Under the pieces are notes generated by a model. That model searched no databases. It saw only the letters and a list, made by a program, of their open reading frames with translations, and was not told the DNA's origin. A DNA stretch of 64,000 bases from CAWATZ01 sp963784995 (GTDB lineage: Bacteria; Planctomycetota; Planctomycetia; Gemmatales; Gemmataceae): NCBI GenBank assembly GCA_963784995.1, contig CAWATZ010000006.1:992001-1056000 (forward strand), written 5' to 3'. Of the stretch, positions 34,905 through 42,378 are shown one piece after another. The position numbers were made by a program, and so were the translations under genes. The first letter of the stretch is position 1; each line of letters starts with the position of its first letter.

Positions 34905-36917
34905 ATGCAACACCGCCTGGTCCTGCGTCTCAGTCTTTGTCTGTTCGCGACGACGTTTGTCGTCTTTTCGCAGGTGGTCCGTCACGACTTCCTGAGTTAT
35001 GACGACAGCGGTTACGTCACCGAGAACCGGATCGTCAGTCGCGGCCTGAGTGCCGCGGGCTGGTGCTGGGCGTGGTCAACGGTGCATTGCTCCAACTGGC
35101 ACCCCCTCACCTGGCTGTCGCACATGCTGGACTGCCAGCTCTACGGGCTGACCAGGCCGGGCGGGCATCATCTGACCAGCTTGCTGCTGCACTCGGCAAA
35201 CGTGCTGCTGCTGTTCCACGTCCTGCGCTGGTTGACGCGGGAAACCTGGCGGCCGGCCTTCGTGGCGGCCCTCTTTGCCCTGCATCCGCTGCACGTCGAG
35301 TCGGTGGCCTGGATCGCGGAACGCAAGGACGTGCTGAGCACCTTCTTCGGGCTGCTCGCCCTGGGCGCCTACGCCCGCTACGTCGAGTCGCCCCGTGTGG
35401 GGCGGTATCTGCTGATCCTGTTCTTCTTCGCGCTGAGCCTGCTGGCCAAGCCGATGCTGGTGACGTTCCCTTGCGTGCTGCTGCTGCTGGATTACTGGCC
35501 CTTGCGCCGTTTCCCCCCACCCCAACCCTCCCCCGCGAGGAGGGAGGGGCCTTCTTCTCCCTTCCCCCTCGCAGGGGAGGGTTGGGGTGGGGGGCTGCTT
35601 CTGGAGAAGCTGCCGCTGTTCGTCCTGGCCGGGGCTTCGTGTGTGGTGACCTTCCTGGCCCAGCTGCGCGACGCGGTCGTCCCCATCGACCAGCTACCGT
35701 TCTCGGGTCGGGTGTGCAATGCCGTGGCCGCCTACGTCGGTTACCTGGAGAAGACCTTTTGGCCTGTCGATCTGGCCCTGTTCTATCCGCATCGCGGCAC
35801 CCGGATGAGTGCCTGGCAAATCCTCGCGCCGGCCCTCATCCTGCTGCTGCTGACGGTCCTGGCCATCGGCCTGAGGCGTCGCCGGCCGGCCTTGCTGGTC
35901 GGCTGGCTCTGGTATCTGGGGACGCTGGTGCCCGTCATCGGCCTGGTCCAGGTCGGCTTGCAGTCCATGGCCGACCGCTACACCTACTTCCCGCTCATCG
36001 GCATCTTCATCGCCCTGGCGTGGGCCATCCCATCGGGGCTGGCGGCACGACGCGCGGGCCGGGCCGTGCTGGCGGTGACAGGCCTGGGAGTCCTGGCGGC
36101 CTGTTCGGTGCTGACCTGGAGCCAGCTGCGCCACTGGCAGAACGAGGGGACTGTCTGGAAGCATACGCTGGACGCGACCCGGAACAATCCCCTGGCGCAT
36201 TTCTCCCTGGGAACGTATCTTTACAATCACGGCCAGGTCGATGAGGCCGAGGAACAGCTGAAGCGGGCCATCACGCTGGCCCCGCGCTATGACCAGGCGC
36301 TGAACAACCTGGGAACTTGCTGGTTGCGCCAGGGCAAGGTGGATCAGGCCCTGGAACTCTTCGCCCGGTCTGTCGCCAGTGACCCCAAGACCGGTGTCTA
36401 TCACAACAACCTGGGCCTGGCCCAGGTCCGGAAGGGGACGCTGTCGCTGGCCCGCGACAGCTTCCGTCAAGCCGTGGCGCTTGCCCCGGAAACGGCCGAG
36501 CACCACTGCAACCTGGCCTTCGTGCTGGCAGAGTTTGGGCAGTCCGAGGAGGCGCAAGCGGCTTACGCGGAAGGGCTGCGGCGCGATCCGAACTGGCCCC
36601 TCCGAGCGAACCGGCTGGCTCGCGAACTGCTTGAGACACCAATCCCCAAGTTCCGCTGTCCAGACGAAGCGTTCTTGCTGGCGCGGCAGACCTGCGCGGC
36701 CACGATGCGGCAAGACCCGGAGATGCTCGCCACCCTGGCCGAGGCCTGTTTCGCCACGGGGAAAGCCCCGGACGCCGTTGCCGTTGGCCAGGAAGCGCTG
36801 GACAGGGCAACCGCGCAGGAGAACAAGAAACTGGCCGCTCGGTTGCGCGCCGAGTTACGGCGCTACCGGGTGGCTGACAGGCGCGAAACGTCCCGGGCGG
36901 AGCGCGCCAGGGAGTGA
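34905..36917 (+). CDS. TMTC-like membrane protein with TPRs and an embedded palindrome
   Basis: From MQHRLVLRLSLCLFATTFVV (670 residues) it has about ten transmembrane segments with YDDSGYVTENRIVSRGLSAA, WHPLTWLSHMLDCQLYGL and ALHPLHVESVAWIAERKDVL, the TMTC/planctomycete glycosyltransferase-like pattern. At least four TPRs follow (ALNNLGTCWLRQGKVDQALE and others). Residues about 204-230 (PPPQPSPARREG, PLAGEGWGGG) are encoded by an 82-base palindrome at 35513-35594 inserted in frame. It is divergent from the Tad operon and resembles the TPR protein at 22742-24749. Confidence 0.88.
   Translation: MQHRLVLRLSLCLFATTFVVFSQVVRHDFLSYDDSGYVTENRIVSRGLSAAGWCWAWSTVHCSNWHPLTWLSHMLDCQLYGLTRPGGHHLTSLLLHSANVLLLFHVLRWLTRETWRPAFVAALFALHPLHVESVAWIAERKDVLSTFFGLLALGAYARYVESPRVGRYLLILFFFALSLLAKPMLVTFPCVLLLLDYWPLRRFPPPQPSPARREGPSSPFPLAGEGWGGGLLLEKLPLFVLAGASCVVTFLAQLRDAVVPIDQLPFSGRVCNAVAAYVGYLEKTFWPVDLALFYPHRGTRMSAWQILAPALILLLLTVLAIGLRRRRPALLVGWLWYLGTLVPVIGLVQVGLQSMADRYTYFPLIGIFIALAWAIPSGLAARRAGRAVLAVTGLGVLAACSVLTWSQLRHWQNEGTVWKHTLDATRNNPLAHFSLGTYLYNHGQVDEAEEQLKRAITLAPRYDQALNNLGTCWLRQGKVDQALELFARSVASDPKTGVYHNNLGLAQVRKGTLSLARDSFRQAVALAPETAEHHCNLAFVLAEFGQSEEAQAAYAEGLRRDPNWPLRANRLARELLETPIPKFRCPDEAFLLARQTCAATMRQDPEMLATLAEACFATGKAPDAVAVGQEALDRATAQENKKLAARLRAELRRYRVADRRETSRAERARE
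35513..35594. repeat. Palindrome inserted in frame in a coding gene
   Basis: CCCCCCACCCCAACCCTCCC begins the left arm (35513-35533), an exact inverse of 35574-35594. The centre holds a smaller GAGGAGGGAG/CTTCCCCCTC repeat. A related half-element lies near 63335. It disrupts the loop between membrane segments but keeps the frame. Confidence 0.85.
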
Positions 36918-36958
36918 ACGGCGCGGTACGATCAACTCTGGATCGGCGAGCCGGACGC

Positions 36959-38602
36959 TCACCGGGCCGGCTTTTCGAGAGCGGCGAGGTCCATCCGCAA
37001 CACCGTGCCACCCGATGGTAAGCGAACGGCGCTGCAAATGCGTGCCCCCAGTCGCGATAGGTCCGCTTCCAGTCGCTTGCTGTGGTTCAATTCCGGAACC
37101 AGGAGGCAGCGTTTCAAACCGCGCAGGTCCTCGGGCTCCAGGATGGGTCCGTAGCGGTCGCGCAACCGTCTGCTGATCTCGTCCAGGTGCGTGCGGGTGG
37201 CGCAGACCAGGGTGAACGCACGTCCCGATTCGCCGCGATGGTAGCGGAGGGGAACGAACAGAACCACGTTGTCGGTGACAACCGGGCACTTCTCCTCGGC
37301 GGCGAGCTTTTCGGCTTCCACGGCGAGCCGCCACGTTGCCTCACAGCCGAGGGGCACGCCGAGCTGGTTGCCGGCGAACCAGGTGAACGACTGCAACAGA
37401 TAAAGAACCGCGACCCCCAGGCTGACGTACCCGAGGACCTGCCGGGGACCACTGGCGTGGGCGATGGCAACGGTCGCAAGCACGGCGACCCCGGTCACCG
37501 CGGGAAGCACGTAGCGCGTCTGGTAGTGGTTGGTGAAGGCAGCGAGCGCGAACCCCAGGACCGGCAGGGCAGCGAGCAGGACAGCGACAGCCAGCTCGTG
37601 CAGCGGCATGGCTGGCCCCGCCCCGGCGGCGGCCCCCCCGGAGGTCCGTGTCCGACTCGACAGGGCCAGCCAGACCACCAGGATAAGGAGCACAGGCCCC
37701 AGGGGGGCGAGCAGGGCCAGGAACGTGCCTGCGACGGTCTCCAGTTTGGGGCTTAACTCGGAGTTGGCAATGAAGGCCCGGGCGTTGGCGATGATCGGTC
37801 GATAGAGGATCAGCGGGCAGATCCCGGCGACCAGGACCCCCCAGACCCGCAGGTCGATTCGCCTGCGCTGCCAGGTGCGAAACAACTCCGCTCCGCCGAA
37901 GGCCGCCACGACGAGGACGGCGTAGAAGTGCATCGAGACCGCCAGGGCCAGGCAGACGGCCAAGCCGACCAGGCCAGACCAGCGCCACCGCCCTCCCGCA
38001 ACGGTGGCCGACTGCCAGCACAACAATCCCAGACCGGTGAAGGCCAGCCACAGGGAGTACGGCCTGGCCTGGCAGAGCAAAGCCAGCGGCGTCGGCAAGA
38101 TGCAGAGCACGGCCCCGAGTCGCGCGGACGTGACCGGATAACGGCGGGCGAGAAGCACGTACACCGACACGACGTAAAGGAGGGTCCCCAGGAGGGCCGG
38201 GAACCGCAGACTCCAGGGCGACAGACCGAAACAAGCAATCGACAGCCGGGCCAGGACGTAATAGCCCGGGGGATCGGATTGCGTTCCGGTCGTCAGGCGC
38301 CGCCACATCTCCTCGAAAGAATCGGCCCGGCAATTGTACTCCGTGAGGATCTCATCCAGCCACAGCGCCTTCTTCGTGGCAAACTGGTTGCCGAACAGGC
38401 CAACCAGGGCGAGAAAGACCAGGAGCAACCCGTGAGGGAGGATTCGCTCCTCGAAAAACGTGATCCTGCGAGTCCGCGCGCTGCGCGCCGGGGCCGCCGC
38501 TGGTTCCGGCGCAGCGGCCGGCTCCTCGACCGTGGTGATTGCAACCGGGCTGGCCTCCGGGCTCTCGGGGCACAAACGGGTCTGGTTGTGCAATGGCGTC
38601 AT
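36959..38602 (-). CDS. ArnT/GT39-like membrane glycosyltransferase
   Basis: This protein of about 547 residues starts at MTPLHNQTRLCPESPEASPV (38602, ATGA overlap with the upstream flavoprotein stop). It has an N-terminal membrane helix, then ALWLDEILTEYNC with the family's Asp-Glu in the first periplasmic loop, and about 11 transmembrane segments. Family members move sugars from polyprenyl phosphate to acceptors. The C-terminal soluble part (ATRTHLDEISRRLRDRYGP) is probably periplasmic. It is coupled to a UDP-galactopyranose mutase-like enzyme, which suggests surface glycan synthesis. Confidence 0.82.
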   Translation of the reverse strand: MTPLHNQTRLCPESPEASPVAITTVEEPAAAPEPAAAPARSARTRRITFFEERILPHGLLLVFLALVGLFGNQFATKKALWLDEILTEYNCRADSFEEMWRRLTTGTQSDPPGYYVLARLSIACFGLSPWSLRFPALLGTLLYVVSVYVLLARRYPVTSARLGAVLCILPTPLALLCQARPYSLWLAFTGLGLLCWQSATVAGGRWRWSGLVGLAVCLALAVSMHFYAVLVVAAFGGAELFRTWQRRRIDLRVWGVLVAGICPLILYRPIIANARAFIANSELSPKLETVAGTFLALLAPLGPVLLILVVWLALSSRTRTSGGAAAGAGPAMPLHELAVAVLLAALPVLGFALAAFTNHYQTRYVLPAVTGVAVLATVAIAHASGPRQVLGYVSLGVAVLYLLQSFTWFAGNQLGVPLGCEATWRLAVEAEKLAAEEKCPVVTDNVVLFVPLRYHRGESGRAFTLVCATRTHLDEISRRLRDRYGPILEPEDLRGLKRCLLVPELNHSKRLEADLSRLGARICSAVRLPSGGTVLRMDLAALEKPAR

Positions 38603-40161
38603 CGCTTCCCCTCCGCGGCGACGAGGCGACCCTCCTCCTTGATCCGGGTTGGGACCAACCGCAGACCGGTCGCTCCGGCGCTGCCGGCCTCGTGATACTC
38701 GGCGTCCTGGTTCACTGCCCACAGATCGTACACCGGCCGGCCGGCGCGGATGTTCTCCACGCACAGCATGGCCGTCATCATCGCGTGGTCCTGGTTGTTG
38801 TACTTGTGCATCCCGTTCCGCCCCACCAGGTGCAAGTTCGGGAACCGCTCCGCGAGTTCGGCGCGGATCGTATCAACGTGAGTGGCGTAGTCGTCGTCAT
38901 ACACCGGGTACGCCTTCTGCTGCCGGACCACGCAGCCGTCCAGCACGTCTTCCGGCTTCGCCAGCCCGATCGTGGCCAGCTCCCTCCTGGCCAGGGCCAC
39001 CAGGTCGGCGTCGGGCGACGACCACAGGCCATCCCCCTCGAAACAGAAGTATTCCAGCCCGTAACAGGTCAAGGAAGGATCCGGAACCATCTCCGGGGAC
39101 CACGATTTGAAATTCTGCACCCGGCCGACCTTGACCCCCGGATCGTGGACGTAGATCCAGTTGTCGCTGACCTGGTTGCTGTCTTTCAGCATCAGCGCGA
39201 CGGTCAGGAAGTCGCGATAGCGCAGCTTGCCGGCTGCCTGCCGGACGGGCTCGGACACGTTGGGAGACAGACCGTGAACAACTTGCCGCAGCGGGGCCGA
39301 GCTGATGACGTGGTCGGCCAGGAGGTGCTGCGGGTCGCTGCCGTCTGTCCCAGCGCTGGCGCTTCGGGCTTGTCGGTCCGCACTGGCGTGGGTGACCAGC
39401 CATTGCTGGTTCAGATCGTTGCAGTGCAGCCCGATCACCTTGCGGCCCATTTCAATCCGGCCGCCCTGGGCCTTCACCCTGGCGGCGCACGCCTCCCACA
39501 GCATCCCCGGACCCAGACGCGGATAGCGGAACGTGTTGAGGAGCGTCTTGATCTGCTCACCGCGGGCTTTGGGTTTCGGCTTCCACAGGGCGTTGAGGAT
39601 GGCCGACTTCAGCGACAACCCCTTGATCCGCTGGGCCGCCCAGTCGGCCGAGATCTCCTTGCAGCTCATCCCCCACACTTTCTCGGTGTAGGTCTTGAAG
39701 AACACCTGGAAGAGCCGGGCGCCGAACTGGTTGGTCACCCAGTCCTGGAAACTCTTCGGGTTGGGGTGCGGAAACATCCGGGCCTTCAGGTACGACAGCA
39801 CACACCGGGCGGACTCGATCAGCCCGAGCTTGACCAGCGCTTCGCCCGCCCGCAGCGGATAGTCGAAGAAGCGGCCGCGGTAATAAATCCGGCTCGAGCG
39901 CGGACGGACCAGCATGTCGTCGGGAAGGATCTCGGTCCAGAGGTCCTCGACCTCTTGCGACTTGGAGAAGAAGCGATGCCCGCCAATGTCGAAGCGGAAT
40001 CCCTTGTAGCAAACCGTTCGGGCGATGCCCCCGACGTACTCCGGGTCGGCCTCAAGGACGGTGACCGGGACCTGGTGCCGGGACAGCAGGTAGGCTGCGG
40101 TCAGCCCGGCGGGCCCCGCACCGATCACCGCAACGGTGGTCTGGCCGATGGCTTTACTCAT
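38599..40161 (-). CDS. UDP-galactopyranose mutase-like FAD-dependent oxidoreductase
   Basis: This protein of about 520 residues from MSKAIGQTTVAVIGAGPAGL shows the FAD dinucleotide fold GAGPAGLTAAYLLSRHQVPV, then EADPEYVGGIARTV, GFRFDIGGHRFFSKSQEVED and RIYYRGRFFDYPLRAGEAL. Its C-terminus has FPNLHLVGRNGMHKYNNQDH. Such enzymes rearrange or desaturate nucleotide sugars. GGAGTCCC lies upstream of the start. Open frame to 40404 is not supported. It couples to the GT39-like gene by ATGA. Confidence 0.85.
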   Translation of the reverse strand: MSKAIGQTTVAVIGAGPAGLTAAYLLSRHQVPVTVLEADPEYVGGIARTVCYKGFRFDIGGHRFFSKSQEVEDLWTEILPDDMLVRPRSSRIYYRGRFFDYPLRAGEALVKLGLIESARCVLSYLKARMFPHPNPKSFQDWVTNQFGARLFQVFFKTYTEKVWGMSCKEISADWAAQRIKGLSLKSAILNALWKPKPKARGEQIKTLLNTFRYPRLGPGMLWEACAARVKAQGGRIEMGRKVIGLHCNDLNQQWLVTHASADRQARSASAGTDGSDPQHLLADHVISSAPLRQVVHGLSPNVSEPVRQAAGKLRYRDFLTVALMLKDSNQVSDNWIYVHDPGVKVGRVQNFKSWSPEMVPDPSLTCYGLEYFCFEGDGLWSSPDADLVALARRELATIGLAKPEDVLDGCVVRQQKAYPVYDDDYATHVDTIRAELAERFPNLHLVGRNGMHKYNNQDHAMMTAMLCVENIRAGRPVYDLWAVNQDAEYHEAGSAGATGLRLVPTRIKEEGRLVAAEGKR

Positions 40162-40347
40162 GGGGAGGGACTCCGATGCCAGCACGCATGGGGCACGTCG
40201 TCTTACTTCGTATGACATGATAAGTACCAGAATCGCTGTCGTCAACAGGGGACGTAAGACGTGGTCATACCTTGGATTATGATGTGCAGGTCGGCAGCGC
40301 CGAAAGTTCGTTTCCCTACCGGTGGGGGGGGTAGCGAAAACGAAAGA

Positions 40348-40385
40348 CGGCCGGGCAGCGGTCCAAGGAGACCGCTGCCCGGCCG
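40348..40385 (-). terminator. Strong intrinsic terminator after the His-rich gene
   Basis: A perfect 16-bp GC-rich stem (40348-40363 with 40370-40385) is followed on the minus strand by CTTTCGTTTTCG. It ends the regulator/His-rich operon before the flavoprotein gene. Confidence 0.85.
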
Positions 40386-40400
40386 GCATGGAAAAGCCGA

Positions 40401-40742
40401 TCACGCCACGTGAACGGGCCCGTGGTCGTCGCAGTGGTCGCCATGCGGATGGTGCAGGTGGCCATCGACCAGGTAATCAACGTGGTCGCCGTGCGGCACC
40501 GCTTCATGGCCACAGCCGGGACCGTGCCGATGGGCCTTGTCGTGCTTGCCGCAGTCATGGCCCGGCGTGCAGGCGGCCGGATTGGTGGCGCTGACCTCCA
40601 GCTTGTGTTCCTCGATTCCCGCCATGCTCACGTGGTGCAGGTGGCCGTCGTGCAGGTAATCGACGTGCCCGTCGTGCTTGACGGCCGTGTGCCCACAGCC
40701 GGGGCCATGCTGATGGGTGTGATCCTTGTGATGCGTAGCCAT
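40401..40742 (-). CDS. His-rich metal-binding protein
   Basis: This 113-residue protein contains about 29 His and several Cys, in two related halves: HGPGCGHTAVKHDGHVDYLH, DGHLHH and HGPGCGHEAVPHGDHVDYLV, DGHLHHPHG. The repeat (HGPGCGH, then DGHLHH) is suited to zinc, nickel or copper binding. It has no signal peptide, so it is cytosolic. It lies two bases after the SmtB-like regulator and is probably a metal buffer under its control. Confidence 0.85.
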   Translation of the reverse strand: MATHHKDHTHQHGPGCGHTAVKHDGHVDYLHDGHLHHVSMAGIEEHKLEVSATNPAACTPGHDCGKHDKAHRHGPGCGHEAVPHGDHVDYLVDGHLHHPHGDHCDDHGPVHVA

Positions 40743-40744
40743 GA

Positions 40745-41131
40745 TCAGTCTCCTTCCTCGACGGTTGTCCCAGGGCCCGCCTCCAGTTCGGCCGCGTGCT
40801 CCAGGGCGTTGTGGATCAGATCGGCGACGTGCCGATCCGCAAGGGCATAGTAGATGTGCGTCCCCTGCCGCCGGCGGACGATCAGTCCTTCGGTGCGCAG
40901 GACGCGCAACCTCTGCGAGACGGTGGAAAACTTGTCGTTGAGGGCCTCAACGATTTCCGTGACGCACCACTCCCGCCGGGCCAGCATCGTCAAGATGCGC
41001 AGACGCGGTGCGTCACCCATGGCGCGGAACAGCTCGGCCCCACGCTCGACAACGCTGGCACTGAAATCCGGGGAAGCAGCGCAGTCCCGCTTGTGGTCGC
41101 CGTGCTGACAGGTTGGGACTGGTCCTACCAT
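40745..41131 (-). CDS. ArsR/SmtB-family zinc-type repressor
   Basis: From MVGPVPTCQHGDHKRDCAAS this protein of about 128 residues has the winged helix LFRAMGDAPRLRILTMLARR, TEIVEALNDKFSTVSQRLRV and LIVRRRQGTHIYYALADRHV. The last helix reads DRHVADLIHNALEHAAE, keeping Asp, His, His and Glu at the spacing of the SmtB alpha-5 zinc site (D-x-H-x10-H-x2-E). The N-terminal Cys/His cluster resembles the SmtB alpha-3N site. The start at 41131 follows AGGAGACGTCCC. It presumably represses its own operon and releases on zinc. Confidence 0.92.
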   Translation of the reverse strand: MVGPVPTCQHGDHKRDCAASPDFSASVVERGAELFRAMGDAPRLRILTMLARREWCVTEIVEALNDKFSTVSQRLRVLRTEGLIVRRRQGTHIYYALADRHVADLIHNALEHAAELEAGPGTTVEEGD

Positions 41132-41150
41132 GGGACGTCTCCTGCTCCAG

Positions 41151-41172
41151 TATTCCATCATTTATTGAAATA
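41151..41172 (-). promoter_or_regulatory. Candidate operator of the SmtB-like repressor
   Basis: TATTCCATCATTTATTGAAA plus TA is an imperfect AT-rich palindrome (TATT-CA...TG-AATA), 20 bases upstream of the repressor start. SmtB/ArsR operators are AT-rich 12-2-12 type repeats. Assignment is by position and symmetry only. Confidence 0.5.
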
Positions 41173-41248
41173 GCAAATCCTGAGCGGAATGTCAACCCCC
41201 CCGAAGGAGTTTCGGGGATATTTTTCTAGGTTGGCAAACTTCCCTGAA

Positions 41249-41377
41249 GACCCCTGCCGGCTTGCCCGGCAGGTGAAGCAGGTCACTGGCTAGAAAAAGG
41301 CAAGGACAACCACGCTTTGGCGCCGTGTCGGTCTAGCTGGTGACCTCCTTCACCTGCCGGGCAAGCCGGCAGGGGTC
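41249..41377. repeat. 129-bp palindromic element, second copy
   Basis: The outer arms (GACCCCTGCCGGCTTGCCCG...) match those of the element at 26095-26222, with a different centre and a few mismatches. It stands alone in a 400-base intergenic region between the metal regulator and the sigma factor. The rest of this region, including an AGCCGCAAGCGGCT repeat near 41435, holds no gene. Confidence 0.88.
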
Positions 41378-41541
41378 GCTCCTTCAGCCACGTTTGCCGT
41401 CCTCGATTTTTTCGGCGTGCAAGCGCCCACAAGCCGCAAGCGGCTGTGGAACGGACTCGTTCGTTGCAGGAATTGTAATGGGAAGGGCTCGGTTGCTCTC
41501 TCTTCTCCCTGATTAGTGCCGCTGCCGGGGAAAAAGTTCCT

Positions 41542-42204
41542 TCACCCTTGCTCCTCCGCTCCCGGTTCGGTCAACCGCTGCCGCAGGGCGGCGCGGGCCC
41601 GGTTGAGCCGGGAGCGGACCGTGCCCAGGGGCAATCCCAGGGTGCCGGCGATGGCCTCGTAGTCCAGCTGCTCGACCTCCCGCAGCAGAAACACTTCCCG
41701 GAACTCGGCCGACAATTCCGCGAGCGCCTGCTCCAGCCGTTCGCCGATTTCCCGGCTTTCCAGCTTGCGGGCCGGGTCCAGGATGGCCTGCTCGTCGCGG
41801 TTGCCGGCCAGCTGTTCGCGCCGCCAGCGGCGGTCCTCACTGCGACGCAAGTGCAGACAGCGATGGACGATCGTTTGCGTCAGCCAGGCGCTGGGGTCGG
41901 CCGGCCGCTCCGGCAGCTGCCACAGGCTGAACAACGCCTCCTGCAAGGCGTCCCAGGCGCGATCCTGACAGCGCAAGATCCGCTTGCCCACGGCCAGCAG
42001 CCGCGGCAAATGCGGCCGCACGGCTGTGCCGTAGTAGTCGTCAAAGGCCCGTTTGTCAGAGATAGTCTGCACGTCCCTGCCGGGGGTTAATTCTTGGGCG
42101 AACACAACCGATATGATTTCGTATAACGTCTGGTATAACAAAGTCAACCTTTTTCTGTCACGGAAAGGCTCCAGGCTGCCGGGATGCCTGCCCAGCTTCC
42201 GCAA
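41542..42204 (-). CDS. ECF-type RNA polymerase sigma factor
   Basis: The frame gives up to 220 residues. Sigma-2 is DDYYGTAVRPHLPRLLAVGK, ILRCQDRAWDALQEALFSLW (region 2.2-2.4) and sigma-4 is LSAEFREVFLLREVEQLDYE, AIAGTLGLPLGTVRSRLNRA. It directs a specific promoter set. The true start may lie downstream of 42204, near 42072. It is divergent from the secretin gene (175 bases) and may control it. No anti-sigma gene is adjacent. Confidence 0.9.
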   Translation of the reverse strand: MRKLGRHPGSLEPFRDRKRLTLLYQTLYEIISVVFAQELTPGRDVQTISDKRAFDDYYGTAVRPHLPRLLAVGKRILRCQDRAWDALQEALFSLWQLPERPADPSAWLTQTIVHRCLHLRRSEDRRWRREQLAGNRDEQAILDPARKLESREIGERLEQALAELSAEFREVFLLREVEQLDYEAIAGTLGLPLGTVRSRLNRARAALRQRLTEPGAEEQG

Positions 42205-42378
42205 TCGATCCGCCAGGAAAAGTTTTTCAAGTATCTTCCGGCGACAGCCGATCTTGATTCAAGTCAAGGACTCGGTCTGGCTTTCCCGGCAGGGATGCTC
42301 TCTCTCTTCGCGGGACATTGGCAAGCAGCGGTCCAGGAAGTTCTGGTCGCTGCCCAACCTTGACGGAATGAGGCCACC

